Shown here: one piece after another, positions 39,780-52,300 of the stretch
Position numbering within the stretch: position 1 is the stretch's first letter
Layout of the letters: every line of letters begins with the position of its first letter
Assembly (NCBI GenBank): GCA_945859605.1
Contig: OX243811.1
Span: forward strand, 59,620,044-59,684,043
Source of the DNA: Lumbricus rubellus
Taxonomy: Eukaryota; Annelida; Clitellata; Crassiclitellata; Lumbricidae
Direction of reading: 5' to 3'
DNA length: 64,000 bases
Program-made: the position numbers and the translations under genes
Notes under the pieces: model-generated
Databases searched by the model: none
What the model saw: the letters and a program-made list of their open reading frames with translations, nothing else
What the model was told of the DNA's origin: nothing

Positions 39780-39935
39780 TGTTGTTGTTGACGATGATGA
39801 TGATGCTGGTGGTGGTGTTGGCGGTGGAGGTGGTGGTGGTGGTGGTGGTGGTTATGGTGGTGGTGTGGATTGGTGGGAATTATGATGATGACGATGATGA
39901 TGACAATGATGACGATGATGATGATGATAAAAATA
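39780..39935. repeat. (GGT)n and (GAT)n microsatellites
   Basis: A GGT/GTT tract is followed by a GAT tract; the Val- and Asp-rich open frame is an artefact. Confidence 0.95.
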
Positions 39936-40059
39936 ATGATTATTGTAACAATATGTCATTGACATATCAAAGTAAAATGGCAAAAAGTGAAGCATTAAGC
40001 TTAATAAAGCATTATCAATAGTAATAACTGTAACTAATGAGATTGAATTAAGAATTTAC

Positions 40060-40368
40060 CGCTAGGACTTTCTGCGTTCCGTTTTGTGTTTCAACGTCGA
40101 GTCTCCTATAGAATAACTCGAAGTCATCGGGACACTGTGAGTCGTTCTGGAGACAGACTGGTTTCTTATCCTTTTGTACCAGGACTAGATGGCAGGCGTT
40201 GCACCCATTGAATCCCAAGTGATCTCCTGATCCAGTACATCCATCCTTACAGTCCTCAAAACACGGTTCGCATACGCCTGATGCATTGGCGTACTTGAAT
40301 GCCGGACATATAGCACGACAATGTGGACCATCACGAACATTACGACATGCTTCGCAATCGTTCGACTC
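40060..40368 (-). CDS. ErbB-like exon 12, extra Cys-rich segment
   Basis: The exon has 309 nt, acceptor CATAG, donor GCG/GTAAAT, phase 0-0. It begins ESNDCEACRNVRDGPHC (family pattern DNCIQCAHYxDGPHC). It continues to CEPCFEDCKDGCTGSG and NGCNACHLVLV. It ends with a CPDDFELFYRR stretch, as in the longer fourth domain of invertebrate EGFRs. Confidence 0.82.
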
Positions 40369-43300
40369 CTATGACACATTAATTTTTTCAGCGAATTTCA
40401 CAATCACATAGGCTAATATTATTCATAATTAATTAATTACCACTAAAATTATGTTCTATGGTGCATGCGCAAATAATTCTATTTATAGTTATTAGCCTTC
40501 TTGTCATTCTGGCGCATAAACCTATCTCTTATTGTCCAACCTGTTGTAAAAGTCACAACATGCACGATGAAGGTGAAACAGTTGCGAGTTACTTGTTGGA
40601 TGTTTAGCAAGTTCAGTCGTCATGGTGCAATGGACCCACAAACACTAACAGTTAGGCCTAAATACTAATGTGCGACATGTTATCTATCACACAGGATCAA
40701 TTTCTTTGTCTCAAATTAGAAACAACAAGAAAAGATAAAACATATAAGAGAGAGACACAAACATATAGACAGAAAGAAAGAGACAAAGAGCAGGTAGCCT
40801 ATTCGCTACTAATTCATAAATTCTAAATTTATTTAACGTCCGTCAAGGTTATTACTCAGATTGCACCAAACCTTTTGTGACAAAAAATGCTATAAAAATA
40901 TAGATTAATCATCATTATTACATACTTCTTTATAGACTCTAATACAGTTATAAGAGATAATAATATTATGCAAGTTGGTCTATAGCCTATTATGCAACTT
41001 CAACATATAGGCCACACTTTGCCATTGGTAATACGAATGCAAGTATAGTGTCAGAAAGGGATAGGCTTTCCTTGCAAACACGCAGCTCTGCATTTCGCAA
41101 GACTTAATTGTTGGCTTTCACTGCCTTCAGTGATTGATTCGTTGGAAAATTAGAAGATAAGACTACTGTCACGCGACTAAAAGACGTAAAAAAACCGAGA
41201 CGGGTCCACGCCGTGATAAAAATATGCAATCACATTTTGTTAGCACAGACAGTCGAAAATAACATAAACTAAAAATTCTAAATGATCAACAAAGTCGTTA
41301 AACAGTGAGAATGTAAGGCACACAAAAATCGATAAATGTGTGATATAAACAACAACGCAAAAATATTATTATTATTAAATTGTTTAGTCATTATAAAAAT
41401 CATAACCATAAAAATATGATTTTACTGCTTAATGACAGTAATTCACATAAACTGCAGCCATAGGCTATTTACCTTTCCAACGCAACTGTCGAGACATTCT
41501 TCGTGACAACGTTGACAACGTTTTGTGCCGTCGACTTCTTCAGCATAAAGACCCTTCTGAAACTGGCACGACTCAACACAGGTAAGACCGAAGCGATAAC
41601 CAGCGCAATATCGACAGTCTTCGTTCGTTGGACCCCAACATCCATCGGACGTGCACTGGTTTGAACACACTTTTCCATTTGGTTCTGTAGAAAAGAATGA
41701 GACAGGACATTATTGATGTCTCTATTTCGCAGGCTAATAGGCTTAACTGCTATCAATGACTGCTATAAGAACTTTCGTGAGATGTCTGATAACTTTTAAT
41801 AGGGTCTATGTCATAGCAAAGAATTATTGATAGTGCTTGGTTTCCACACTGTGCATTGTGTGCAAGTGTCTAGGTCCCAATACACATTATCTTATCTCTT
41901 TCTCCTGCATAATGTGGTGAATAGATATTAAGCACATGTATTGTATTGCATTGTATTGTATTGCATTGTATTCTATTATATTTTATATTACACTACATTA
42001 CATTACATTACAGTCATGTACACTGTGTCCCAATAAATCGGGCACCCTTTTTATAATGTGAATAAAACAGGTAAATCTTAATCGATTTTCAAAATTTCAA
42101 AACTGTTTTTATCCTGAGATAATTGTCTTCCACAGATTCAAATATGAAGTTTCTGGCATGAATATTGACGTCACAATTACGTCATTTGCATCTGAGAATT
42201 CAAATGTTAAGTACCGAACACAACTTTTTCCAGCGCGACGCTCCGACGAATCGGTCAAATCAATTTTTTTAGAAGCTTTTTAAACCGCTCACTGTCCATC
42301 CCTTGTTCGAAAATTTTCGAATAAAGGTTTTTGCGGCGTAATGTTAATTTTTCTGTAAGAATTTTATTACAATTTTTGTCTTCTTGGCTGAACGCCACTC
42401 TTTAACGATTTTGTTGACAGTTGGTTTCGATATGTAAATTAACGACGTCATTATAACGTAATTTTTTAGTTAGGACCGTTCATAAATTACCAATTTGTAG
42501 ATAATTATCTCAGGATAAAAACAGTTTTGAAATTTTGACAATCGATGAATATTTACCAGATTTATTCACATTATAAAAAGGGTGCCCGATTTATTGGGGC
42601 ACAGTGTACATTACATGTATATTATATTATGTAATATTATACTATATTATATTATTCTATATTATATTATATTTTTTATAATTGTGTTATATTAGGCTAT
42701 AATATATGAGCGATATCATAATTATTATAATTATGGATGTTATCTAAAGACACATTTGGAATTTTTCAAGCACGAAGGCCTACCGCAATAGTTTGTCTGG
42801 TTTCCGTTGTTTTCCACAGCTATCCTGCGTGTTGGATTGGCTCCGATCTGCGTCCAGTTGATTCTATCGACGTAGCAGAGTTTGTGATTGAGCCGAATGT
42901 CAACGACTCCATCGCCAATCCTTTCCAGTGATACTAAACCCAGTCGCTCCAGATTCGGGTTCATCTGGATTGCTACGCCACCGTTTGAAATCTCCTTCAG
43001 AGATGTTAGTCCCAACTCCACGAGACTCGTTCGAGCAATGGCAACAGCAAGACCATCTCTGTGCAAAATGAAGAGCTTATGTACAGTCCAATTTCAGTTG
43101 TAGGCTACTGTTGTACAGTTTAGTTACGGTATACCTACCAATGTGAAACAAAGATTTTCTACTCAATTTTTGTTTACAAGTCAAATGCATAGTTATAGGC
43201 CAGAAATTCTGTTATGTTTACACTCTGAGTTTCATACCATTTCTAGACGACACATTCCTTCTACAATTCGGCAAAACTCGTTGAGATTATGCAATCTATG

Positions 43301-46300
43301 ACATCAAACTCGTCTTCATTCAAATCATTGTTGGTGCCGTGGTTTCACGCAGCATCATTTGTTGCGCTATGTCTTACCTACTCGATCTTTTGTCTTATAT
43401 TGCACATCTTATCTCTGTCGACCAGGGCCTGACGTTGAAACGCGTCGGGCTCCTCGCTTTGATATACATAAAGGGACAACTCCTATACTTCCATGGGCTC
43501 GCTGGGCTACCAAGCAATTCTTTCTCAGTTGTAGGGCCTTCCATCTGAAATGACCTCCATTCAAAGCTGCATTTATTACATCTGGCCAATCAAACTTTGT
43601 TTTATCAGTCTCTCAAGTCTTTTTCTTTTGACGTGCGTGGGGTGTTTGCGCTCGTGAGTAGGTTTTTTGAAGGAGCGTCATAGGCCTAAGCCCATAGAAT
43701 GAATGAAAGCTGGTTAACTGTAATTAATATTATAAGTCAATAAAATTAAAAAATTACCTCAACTTTAAAAACATATTTTGATAAGCCATTCGCCACAAGT
43801 GGGTCAACTTTCAAATAACGCTACCAATTTTTTAACCATGAAATGCTTAATAATTATCCTCAGCCTAAGTCTTCTTTAAAATGAAGGCATTAAGTCTTCT
43901 CTTCATTAAGATTCTTCCTTACACACTTAACTCTCCACTTTTCAATTAGAATATTAGATTCACTGTCAACCGAACCTTCTGGACGTTAATATTCCTGATC
44001 TTTTGATCTCAGTTTAAAATCCGAAATGACTTTACCAGTCCACCATTTTTGTCATGATTGTTAAAATATGCAATAAATTCCCTAAGATTCAGCAATAGGC
44101 TATATATCGTCAACCTTGGCTGTCACGCACGCCGTCGCAATATCTAGCCTAATGACAAGGCAGAAGCAACATAAAATACATACCTAGTACGCGTTCTACC
44201 ACTCACAACTTTAAGGTTTCTTAAAAAGGAAAGCTTGTTGAATTCTGGGTGACTTCCTTGAACCATCAAGTAACCTGTGATCTCTTCCACGCTCTCAAAT
44301 ACGTCCAGATCGGATACATTGACAATATGATATCTTTAAAACAAACCAAACATGGCAAGATGATGATACCTCATGTCAGATAAGAGTCAATGTCAGAGAG
44401 AAAACCTGACTTGAACTCGATTTTAACATCTGGAAATTTTCTCTGAACTATAGAATATTCACGATCTCTTGCACTCTCTCAGTGCAATACATCCAGGTCA
44501 AATACGTTTTATGAACTTAGATTTCCGTAACGTATATCCTACCGGCAACTTATTGGGAAAAGTTTCAATCAGAATCAGACGTCTATAAAATTCTGGATCC
44601 AGTAGGCCTAAGCCGATAAACAAAGACTGCGGAAGAAAAACTTCTTACTGGATGACTAGTCTTTTCATTTTAGGCTATTATTAAAGGCAGTGTATTATTG
44701 TAACGAAATATTTGTATCGCGAATCTTAAAACCCTCACCGAGTATGCATATGCCTAGCCTATATCCTTAGTTCGTAATAAATATTAAGTGATTATATGTA
44801 GAAGTTTATGCAACCCATGAGTGCCAATGAGAGGGTTAGCTCAAAAGTTAGACCACACTCATGCTGCTAGAACTGGACGAAAAGATATTCGAATACGAAG
44901 ATAAAAAGTCAAGTATATGAATGGAGAACCTCTTTTATGGCTTTTGTCTGATACCACTACCTGCTACAATACACGAACTAACGTTCTGGCAATTAAATCT
45001 ATTCTGTGAAGATACTTAGGCACAAATGCTGACTTCAAATTCGAAATTGATTCCACGTGCATTTCAGAATATGCAAACTGTGACTAAGCGACTACATAAT
45101 ATTATAATAGGCCTAACTGAATAATATTCACTCATTCAATCATTTCAAAGATTTGCACAGCGTCCCTCCAAGACCCGCTACTCAGAAGCGCTCCCAACCC
45201 AACCCCGGTTAAAGAGAAAAGTCTCAAGAGCAGATTAGTCGTAGTTACATCACAGGGAGCTCATTCCAGACTGCAGGAATGTGGATGCGATAATATAATT
45301 ATAAAATTTTTTGTGAATCTATGACAATATACTGTGATTATTTATATTACATGTATATAGAATTACAGACCATTACCATAATATAGCCAAACATGTTACG
45401 AAAGAAAGATATAAGACCAAAAATCCTGTAAAAGAAATTTGGTAACCCACCGGCCAGCGAAGGTTCTCATTAGAATCTGTAGATCTCCATCGATGATCGT
45501 GCATCCGGAGAAATTTTCCACTGTGTGCCGATCGACGGTGCCGCCAGGACAAGCTAGAAGCACAAATAATAAACCCTAAACCCCTCCGCAGATGACACCA
45601 TCCAAGGGCGGATCCAGGGGCAATCGGGCCATGGCCCTCTTTTAGAACTGCCCATGTATCGTGCCCCCCCACATTTGGTCTCAACAAGTTTTCCAACAAT
45701 GTATAATAAGAACTTTTGGACTGGATGACTAAAAAAAGATACGAACTTTTTCCACACCCAAGGCCAAGAATTCCCCCCCCCCGTCAAAAGTTTCTGTATC
45801 CGCCCTTGACACCGTCCATCATCGCTATTATAATAATTAGAGTCATCGTCATCGACATCATTATTTTGATCACCATCATCATTTGTCGTGTGTTTAATAA
45901 TTATTTCAACAGAAGTATAATTATCAGAACGATAGGTCGTGTTGCTTAGCAACGAAATTCTTAGGGACCAGCTTTGCATGAAGCAATTTGGGAAGGTAGT
46001 TGGTAGTGCTAACTCCATTAGAGCTACAGTGTACTATTGTTTTTGAAGGTAGGTCCTACACTTGGGCCTACAGAGGCAAAGCATAGTCTTCAATCGTTCA
46101 AACTTTAGCACAGTCTGAAGTAGATTCATATTTTTCGGTGATCGTTAAATTGAATCGAATAAGAAACTTACTTTTTGGACACACGCCATTCTTGCACGAT
46201 TTGCATTTTCTATCCATGTCAGACATGTGTCCATCCGAACATTTGGCAACACAGGTTTCCCTTTCAATCAGCAGGTGACCTACAGAGAAGATGACGACAC

Positions 46301-49300
46301 ACATTGAAATCCATAAACGCAACTGCATGCAGTGTAAATTCTGCACGTACAATGATCGCAGCAACTTAAGAAGGTGCAAACCACTGGTTGCTATCATACT
46401 GCACACAGACAGCACCTATAATTAATACACGTTAGACACTCATATTTAAAATTGTGTTGCATGGTTCAAAGATTTATGGAATGGAAGTGGCATTTCACTT
46501 CCACCTGGATTAAGAAGACAAACCCACCGCTACTCTAATTGACCTAGACCCCTAATTCCCTATATCGATTTTCGTGTTGCAGGCCGTCATGTTATGAAAA
46601 CTAAAATCAAAGACTCCAGTTAATGCCCAAAGCCTTAACTCCCACTTTTTTACAACCGTGGGGATCGTTCCAATCCCAAACCTCATTGGTAGATGGTATT
46701 GGTCGAACGTACGTAGACCTACTGATACTGATAGCAACCTGGACATTCCTTAAGACAGTTTGCTCCGTAGATGTATCGGACGTCGGGATTTGGTTCAAGC
46801 TTGTACGTCTTCATGTTGTAAATCAATTCACCAGGACATTTGTCCACGCAGACTCCGTCGTTAACAAAATAACGACAAGCCTACAGTGAAAACAATCATT
46901 ATCATCTTTGATATTCAACACACACATTATTTACGCTATGTATACGTTTTAATGTATATATTTAAATATGCGTTTATTTAATGCAAGGACCAAAGAAGGT
47001 GCCTTGCTGCTCATACATGTAGATGCAGGCGTAGAATGCGAAAACTTACTAGTCTGCAATTGATTATAAAAATAGGTGGTTAGGTCCAACCCACGTTTTA
47101 AGTGCACCATAGGACTTTCTTCACGTCGAATTAATGTGCATGAGAATCGATTGCAGTTAAGGTTAACCGAAAGAGTTTGAACAATAGATTCGCAATATAT
47201 AGGCCTGCACAATGTGCACATTATGGATGCGTTTCAGCATCGGTTATAAGCTATACCGTAGCCTACATCGGATTGGATAATTTGGATTCTAAACTGGGTT
47301 GACTGTTTAGATTAACCTAAGCCAAAGAAATCCAAAATCAAAGTCAATGATGTATAATGACAGAGATTTCTTACGACTTCAACGGACCATACATGTATAT
47401 GAAAGACTGCTGAAAGACGATCGACTTACCCAACAGTTTGACCTATTGTTAACACACCCTCCTGCGCATTGCTGGTCGCAACACTGGTATGGACCTGGTC
47501 CAAAACATCCCCACTGACAATGTCTATGGCACACGTTATTTGTTGCTGAAAAATAGAACAAAGAAATACGTCTATTAGGACTTAAATTCTGTTTACTAAC
47601 GTGTCACTTAATAATTAAATTAAGTGACACGTAAGTAGACAGAATTTACTCTAAGGCATCAAATCTACATGGAGAACTCTGTAGGTAGACCTGCTAAACA
47701 TTACATGACCTACTGAAATGTCACCTTGATGCTACAATGAATGGCCTACTTGAAAGCAAGTTCACTCACCAACAGAACAAGTCACAATCATTTACCTGAT
47801 AGAAGACCATTCGATCTACCAGAGACATAAGACATCGATTAGATATTTTAAAAATTGTTGCTGAATGACATAGCTATTTCTAAGAACCTCCAAAACATAT
47901 TAATATGCTTGGTATTAACGCGCAAAGTCACGCCATCAATTTTCAAACACCGCATAGAGTAAACCTATAATAGTCAACGTCTAGCATGGGAGCGCCGTGC
48001 AAAGTTTTTTAAGTTTTGGACTAAATCGCGAGTTTCAAATGAATTGAGGGTGGTCTAAAAAGATGAAAAAGTTCAATATTATCAATACGGAGCATACTAA
48101 GAATTTGTTGTGGTTGTGTAGCCTACTTGTGTTGCGGCATTTTACAAATCAGTGTTTACTGGAAGAGCGAACGGATAGGCCTACTAGGGTTTTGACTCCG
48201 ATGAGTTTTTGATTATAGGCCTAACTGTTGGCAGTTTTAGCTTTAACTTTTTAGCAATTTCAGCCAAATCGAATTTCTTGCTGCACCAGTTCTTTTGTTT
48301 ATTAGATCTATTGCTTAAAGTATGGTGCAATAAATGTAGTTAGGCCTATGTCCTGTGGTTAAGTAACGATCTCCCAGGCCCAGCGTAACCTATGTGTAGC
48401 GAAGCATATGTGTAGAGTAGCCTATGTGTAGCCGTAGCGTAGTCTATATATGTAGTGTAGCATAATGTTATGTCTGTGTGAGACGCAGGACTCTAGAAGT
48501 TAAGCTTATCCTACCACGCAATAATAATTATGAATTCAAGGTGCTCATGATTCAATAGTGAATTTTCTGAATATGCACGGATTCAAACAAATCATACTTA
48601 CTTTTCTGGCGTTTGTCCGGTCCTGGCCCCCAGCAGTGGGCTACCCCATTAAAGGTGCAGTTGGAATGACATTCCTCGCCTAAAACGAAGACAGTTAAAA
48701 ACTAAAATTGAATTAAACGCATGATAATAAAAATCGTATGCTAATGATAAATAATTGTGCCTTAGTCTGCATCGCGTCGCCTCAGAATTATCTTGTTGAC
48801 GTGGCTGTAGCCTACATGTATGTCCATTTTTTCAAAATCGAGTTTAGACTTGTTTTGTAGCAAAAGTAGGCCTACCGCATTTACGGTTTAAAAGTGCATT
48901 GTCGTATGTCCAGGGAAAGCTCGTCGCTGATTGGACGATAAGGATATAGGTCTACGACATTAATACACTGCCCACTTCGTTGTATGATTGTATCATAGTG
49001 TCATAATGTCCAGAGAATAAAAACGTTCTTTTATTTAAAAAGGGTAATAAACTTGCGAAAATTGAAACGAACAAAATCGCAATTGATTGTACATGTATAT
49101 TGCTTTCTTTTAGGCTATTATTTCATTTTTTAAATAAATTGTCTCACGTCAGGATGACTTGCAATTGATGTAAACCCATTTTATACAACATTTTTCAAAA
49201 TTTCACAAAAACCATTCTAAGTTTCAGTTTAATTTTTGTGCAACATCCTTTAATTAATGTCGATGCTTTAATATGAAGCTATTGTCTTGAAGTTTTATTG

Positions 49301-52300
49301 CACTGGATATTTTTTTGCGTCCAAAGTTGCGAAACTTCTACCTCGGTTTTCTCGGAATTCACAAAAGTGGACATACGACAAGATAATTCTGAGGCGACGA
49401 AGTCTGATTCGTTTGATGCTGAAGCTCTTAAAATTACATCTCATTGATATTATCAATATAAAATCGTCATTTCTTTGTCGTGAAGCTCTTCACAGGTTTT
49501 GGCCTTTGCATCATAGTCTTGTCTGTTATAACTTACAGATCTATAGCATCCGATCCCATACAAAAAAACCTAATCGTAATCGTAATCCTCAAACTTCTAA
49601 AGCGCCACTCGAAAGCCAAGCGCCGGGTACCAGCTTAGCCTACTCGCGTGCGCTATGATGAGCCAATAAGGGATGTCCGAAAGTGCAGTCCAAAGGAGGT
49701 CCGGGTCAGTTGTCAATTTGTCATAGGCTCAGAGGGGTGGAACAGCTACCAAGGTGGGTATCGTCTATAATAGATCTATCTGATAGACGCAGACACTATA
49801 GGTGTAATCCAAAAGAATGTTAATTTAATTCAATATCGCAAAGTTCATCATGGCAAAAAGCGACGCATTAATCAATGGTAGGCTACCCATTAACCTCGAA
49901 GTTAAACCCTTATTGTCTTCACAGGCAATGCCTAGATGAAGTCTACTGGACTCAACTGGAGTACAGTTTGCGGCCAGTAAGCGATATTCACCGGATGTAG
50001 GCTACACATTGTACAGGATACTTTGTAAAATTTCTCAAATTTTCAACACCGGTGTCACGTAAGGCTTTTGGAAAGCATCATAAATGTCCGTCAGTGCGAC
50101 CGCCCTTTATTCTCACGTGACATATTCGTTTTTATATTATTCTCTGCCGTCTCTTATGGAATGTTTCAGTCCAAGAATCCAACTTATTGACTACTCCGTT
50201 CTGGTCTCTTTACTGCTATTTAGGCTACTAATAGGCCTAGTCAATTCCAACTAACATTCGGGATTCTATAGATTTCCGCCATTACACCAAACTGGAAGTT
50301 CTTTCCAGCCACTTTGCGTTTGGATACGATGCAAAATCTGACCAAATATCCTGAAGCAGGTGTCTACCACTGCGAACTAATAGACTACTGGTCGCTTTAT
50401 AGCGGATGTATCATGTTTCAAATACATTGCGGTTATTTATTGTAGGCTACAATATTGCATTGCTATTTCCATTGAGATTTAAAAGAAATGCTTATCAAAC
50501 TTTAACCAGAAGGATTGCGCAGGAAAAGAAGGTGTGGGCTAAAATGAAAGTGGTAGCAGAGAAGGTTGGAGCAGTTTTGTGTTGACCCTATCATGATGGA
50601 TAAGTGGTTGAACGATTTTAGACAAAGTCAAAGATAGACGAATTCCTGTAAACCCAGGACAATTAATTTAATCAGTAGGCCTACAATTGAACTTTGAGCA
50701 CATGATCTGATCTGCAAAATAGTAAGTTACTAATAATACCCCGAATAATAATTGCTTCAACTCATTTGTGTTAAACAAGAGTAACGAATAAAGTGTTGCA
50801 TACAAGGCCGACGATACTGATCTTGTGGGGGAGTTTTGAATTGAACTCTGGAAGCGTTTCCAAGTATGTCCGTCCAGTTAATTGTCTCTGCATAGCAGAG
50901 TAGATTGTTGTTTTCAATCATCACGTTTCCATCGAGTATCTCTGTAACAATAACACAAACATTGGATGCATGGATGCCATGGATGGGTCACATAAGCCAA
51001 CGTACTTTGAAAAGGCTATACCATTAATTTGTTTCGCGGGATTTTATGTAGGCTAGGTTTTGCCTTGGCTAATTATGGAGAAGAGTAGTCAAGTGTGCAG
51101 TAGACACCTACGGGCTATCAGCCCATGGATAAAGAAGAAGATGTTTTGCCATGATTGGTCCCTTGCAGGAGGCTACAAGTAGCCTATATTTGATGAATGT
51201 GGAAGTTTTTCAAACGTAGAGTCGTCGGTCAAAGTTGATCGTGACCCTAACCTCAATTCTGCGCATAGCAGAACTCTCTCCATTTTAAAATAGGCTCTAC
51301 TTGGAACTCGAAGGTTTAAATCTTACGTGTGACTGAGTTCCAGTTTGAATAAATCATTGAAGGCCTTTAGACATAATGCGTTGGAGAAAATATCCAAAAG
51401 AATCATGTATGAAGCTTTAGAAAGACTTTCAACCAAAGTTGTGAACCGACTGATTAATAAACAACGTAGGCCTACGTAGTATTTCGATAAAAAACTGTCG
51501 CTTGTCAGAAACTTGTCTACGACAGCATCTTGCAAGAGAAGTAGCCTAGATCTATAAGCTTAGTTCAACAACAAAACGTCATCTCGTCTAGCCTAAATCA
51601 CGCAATTCACAGAGCGATAAGATTAAATATTATTGCTCTGTGAATTGCGTGATAAAAATGCTGATTAGGCTATAAATTATGCTGAACACAATTATTCGGT
51701 CCATTCTGAGTCAGTCAATAAAATTTTTATCGACTGACTCAGAATGAACCGAATAATTGTGTTCATATTAAGTGCATGTTTGTGTGTGCGACAGGTTTCA
51801 GCTGAAGCACTTTGTCTAATCAGCATTTTATCAATTTTAGCTTTAAATACTAAAAAAGTCCGAGCTGCATGCTTCCTACCACGAAGTGACGTGAGATGCA
51901 TTTCCTTCAGACCGACGGATATTGAATTTGTCTTTCTGTTTGTTGAAATGTAAAGACTGTAGCCGACTGTTGATCGAGGGGGAGAGTAAAGGGTTCGACC
52001 GCGAATCACTCGGAGGTTTGTCAACGGAAGAAAGTCGAAATAGTTACCGTCTACCAAGACATACCCGTTCACATCTCGGATGCTTTTCAGGAAAGACATA
52101 TCGTAGTTGTAGTCGCCGTCTAGAAATACGATTTCGAGGCTCTCCAGGACGGTAGTGCAGTTAGCGTACATTGATACGTAGTTAAGGTATCGACTCCATG
52201 GCTGGCCAGCATTCGTGTGACTGAGTCCACTGCTTGATCCCAGGCATACTTCAAATAAAAAACAGGATTTCGGATTATAACTCAAGTAAATATCGAAAAT

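Noticed and set aside
43020..43070. HRDGLAVA on the minus strand resembling the kinase HRDLAAR loop
   Set aside because: In the spliced frame this is the start of the L2 domain exon 10, and only the H is outside the exon. No other kinase motif is nearby.
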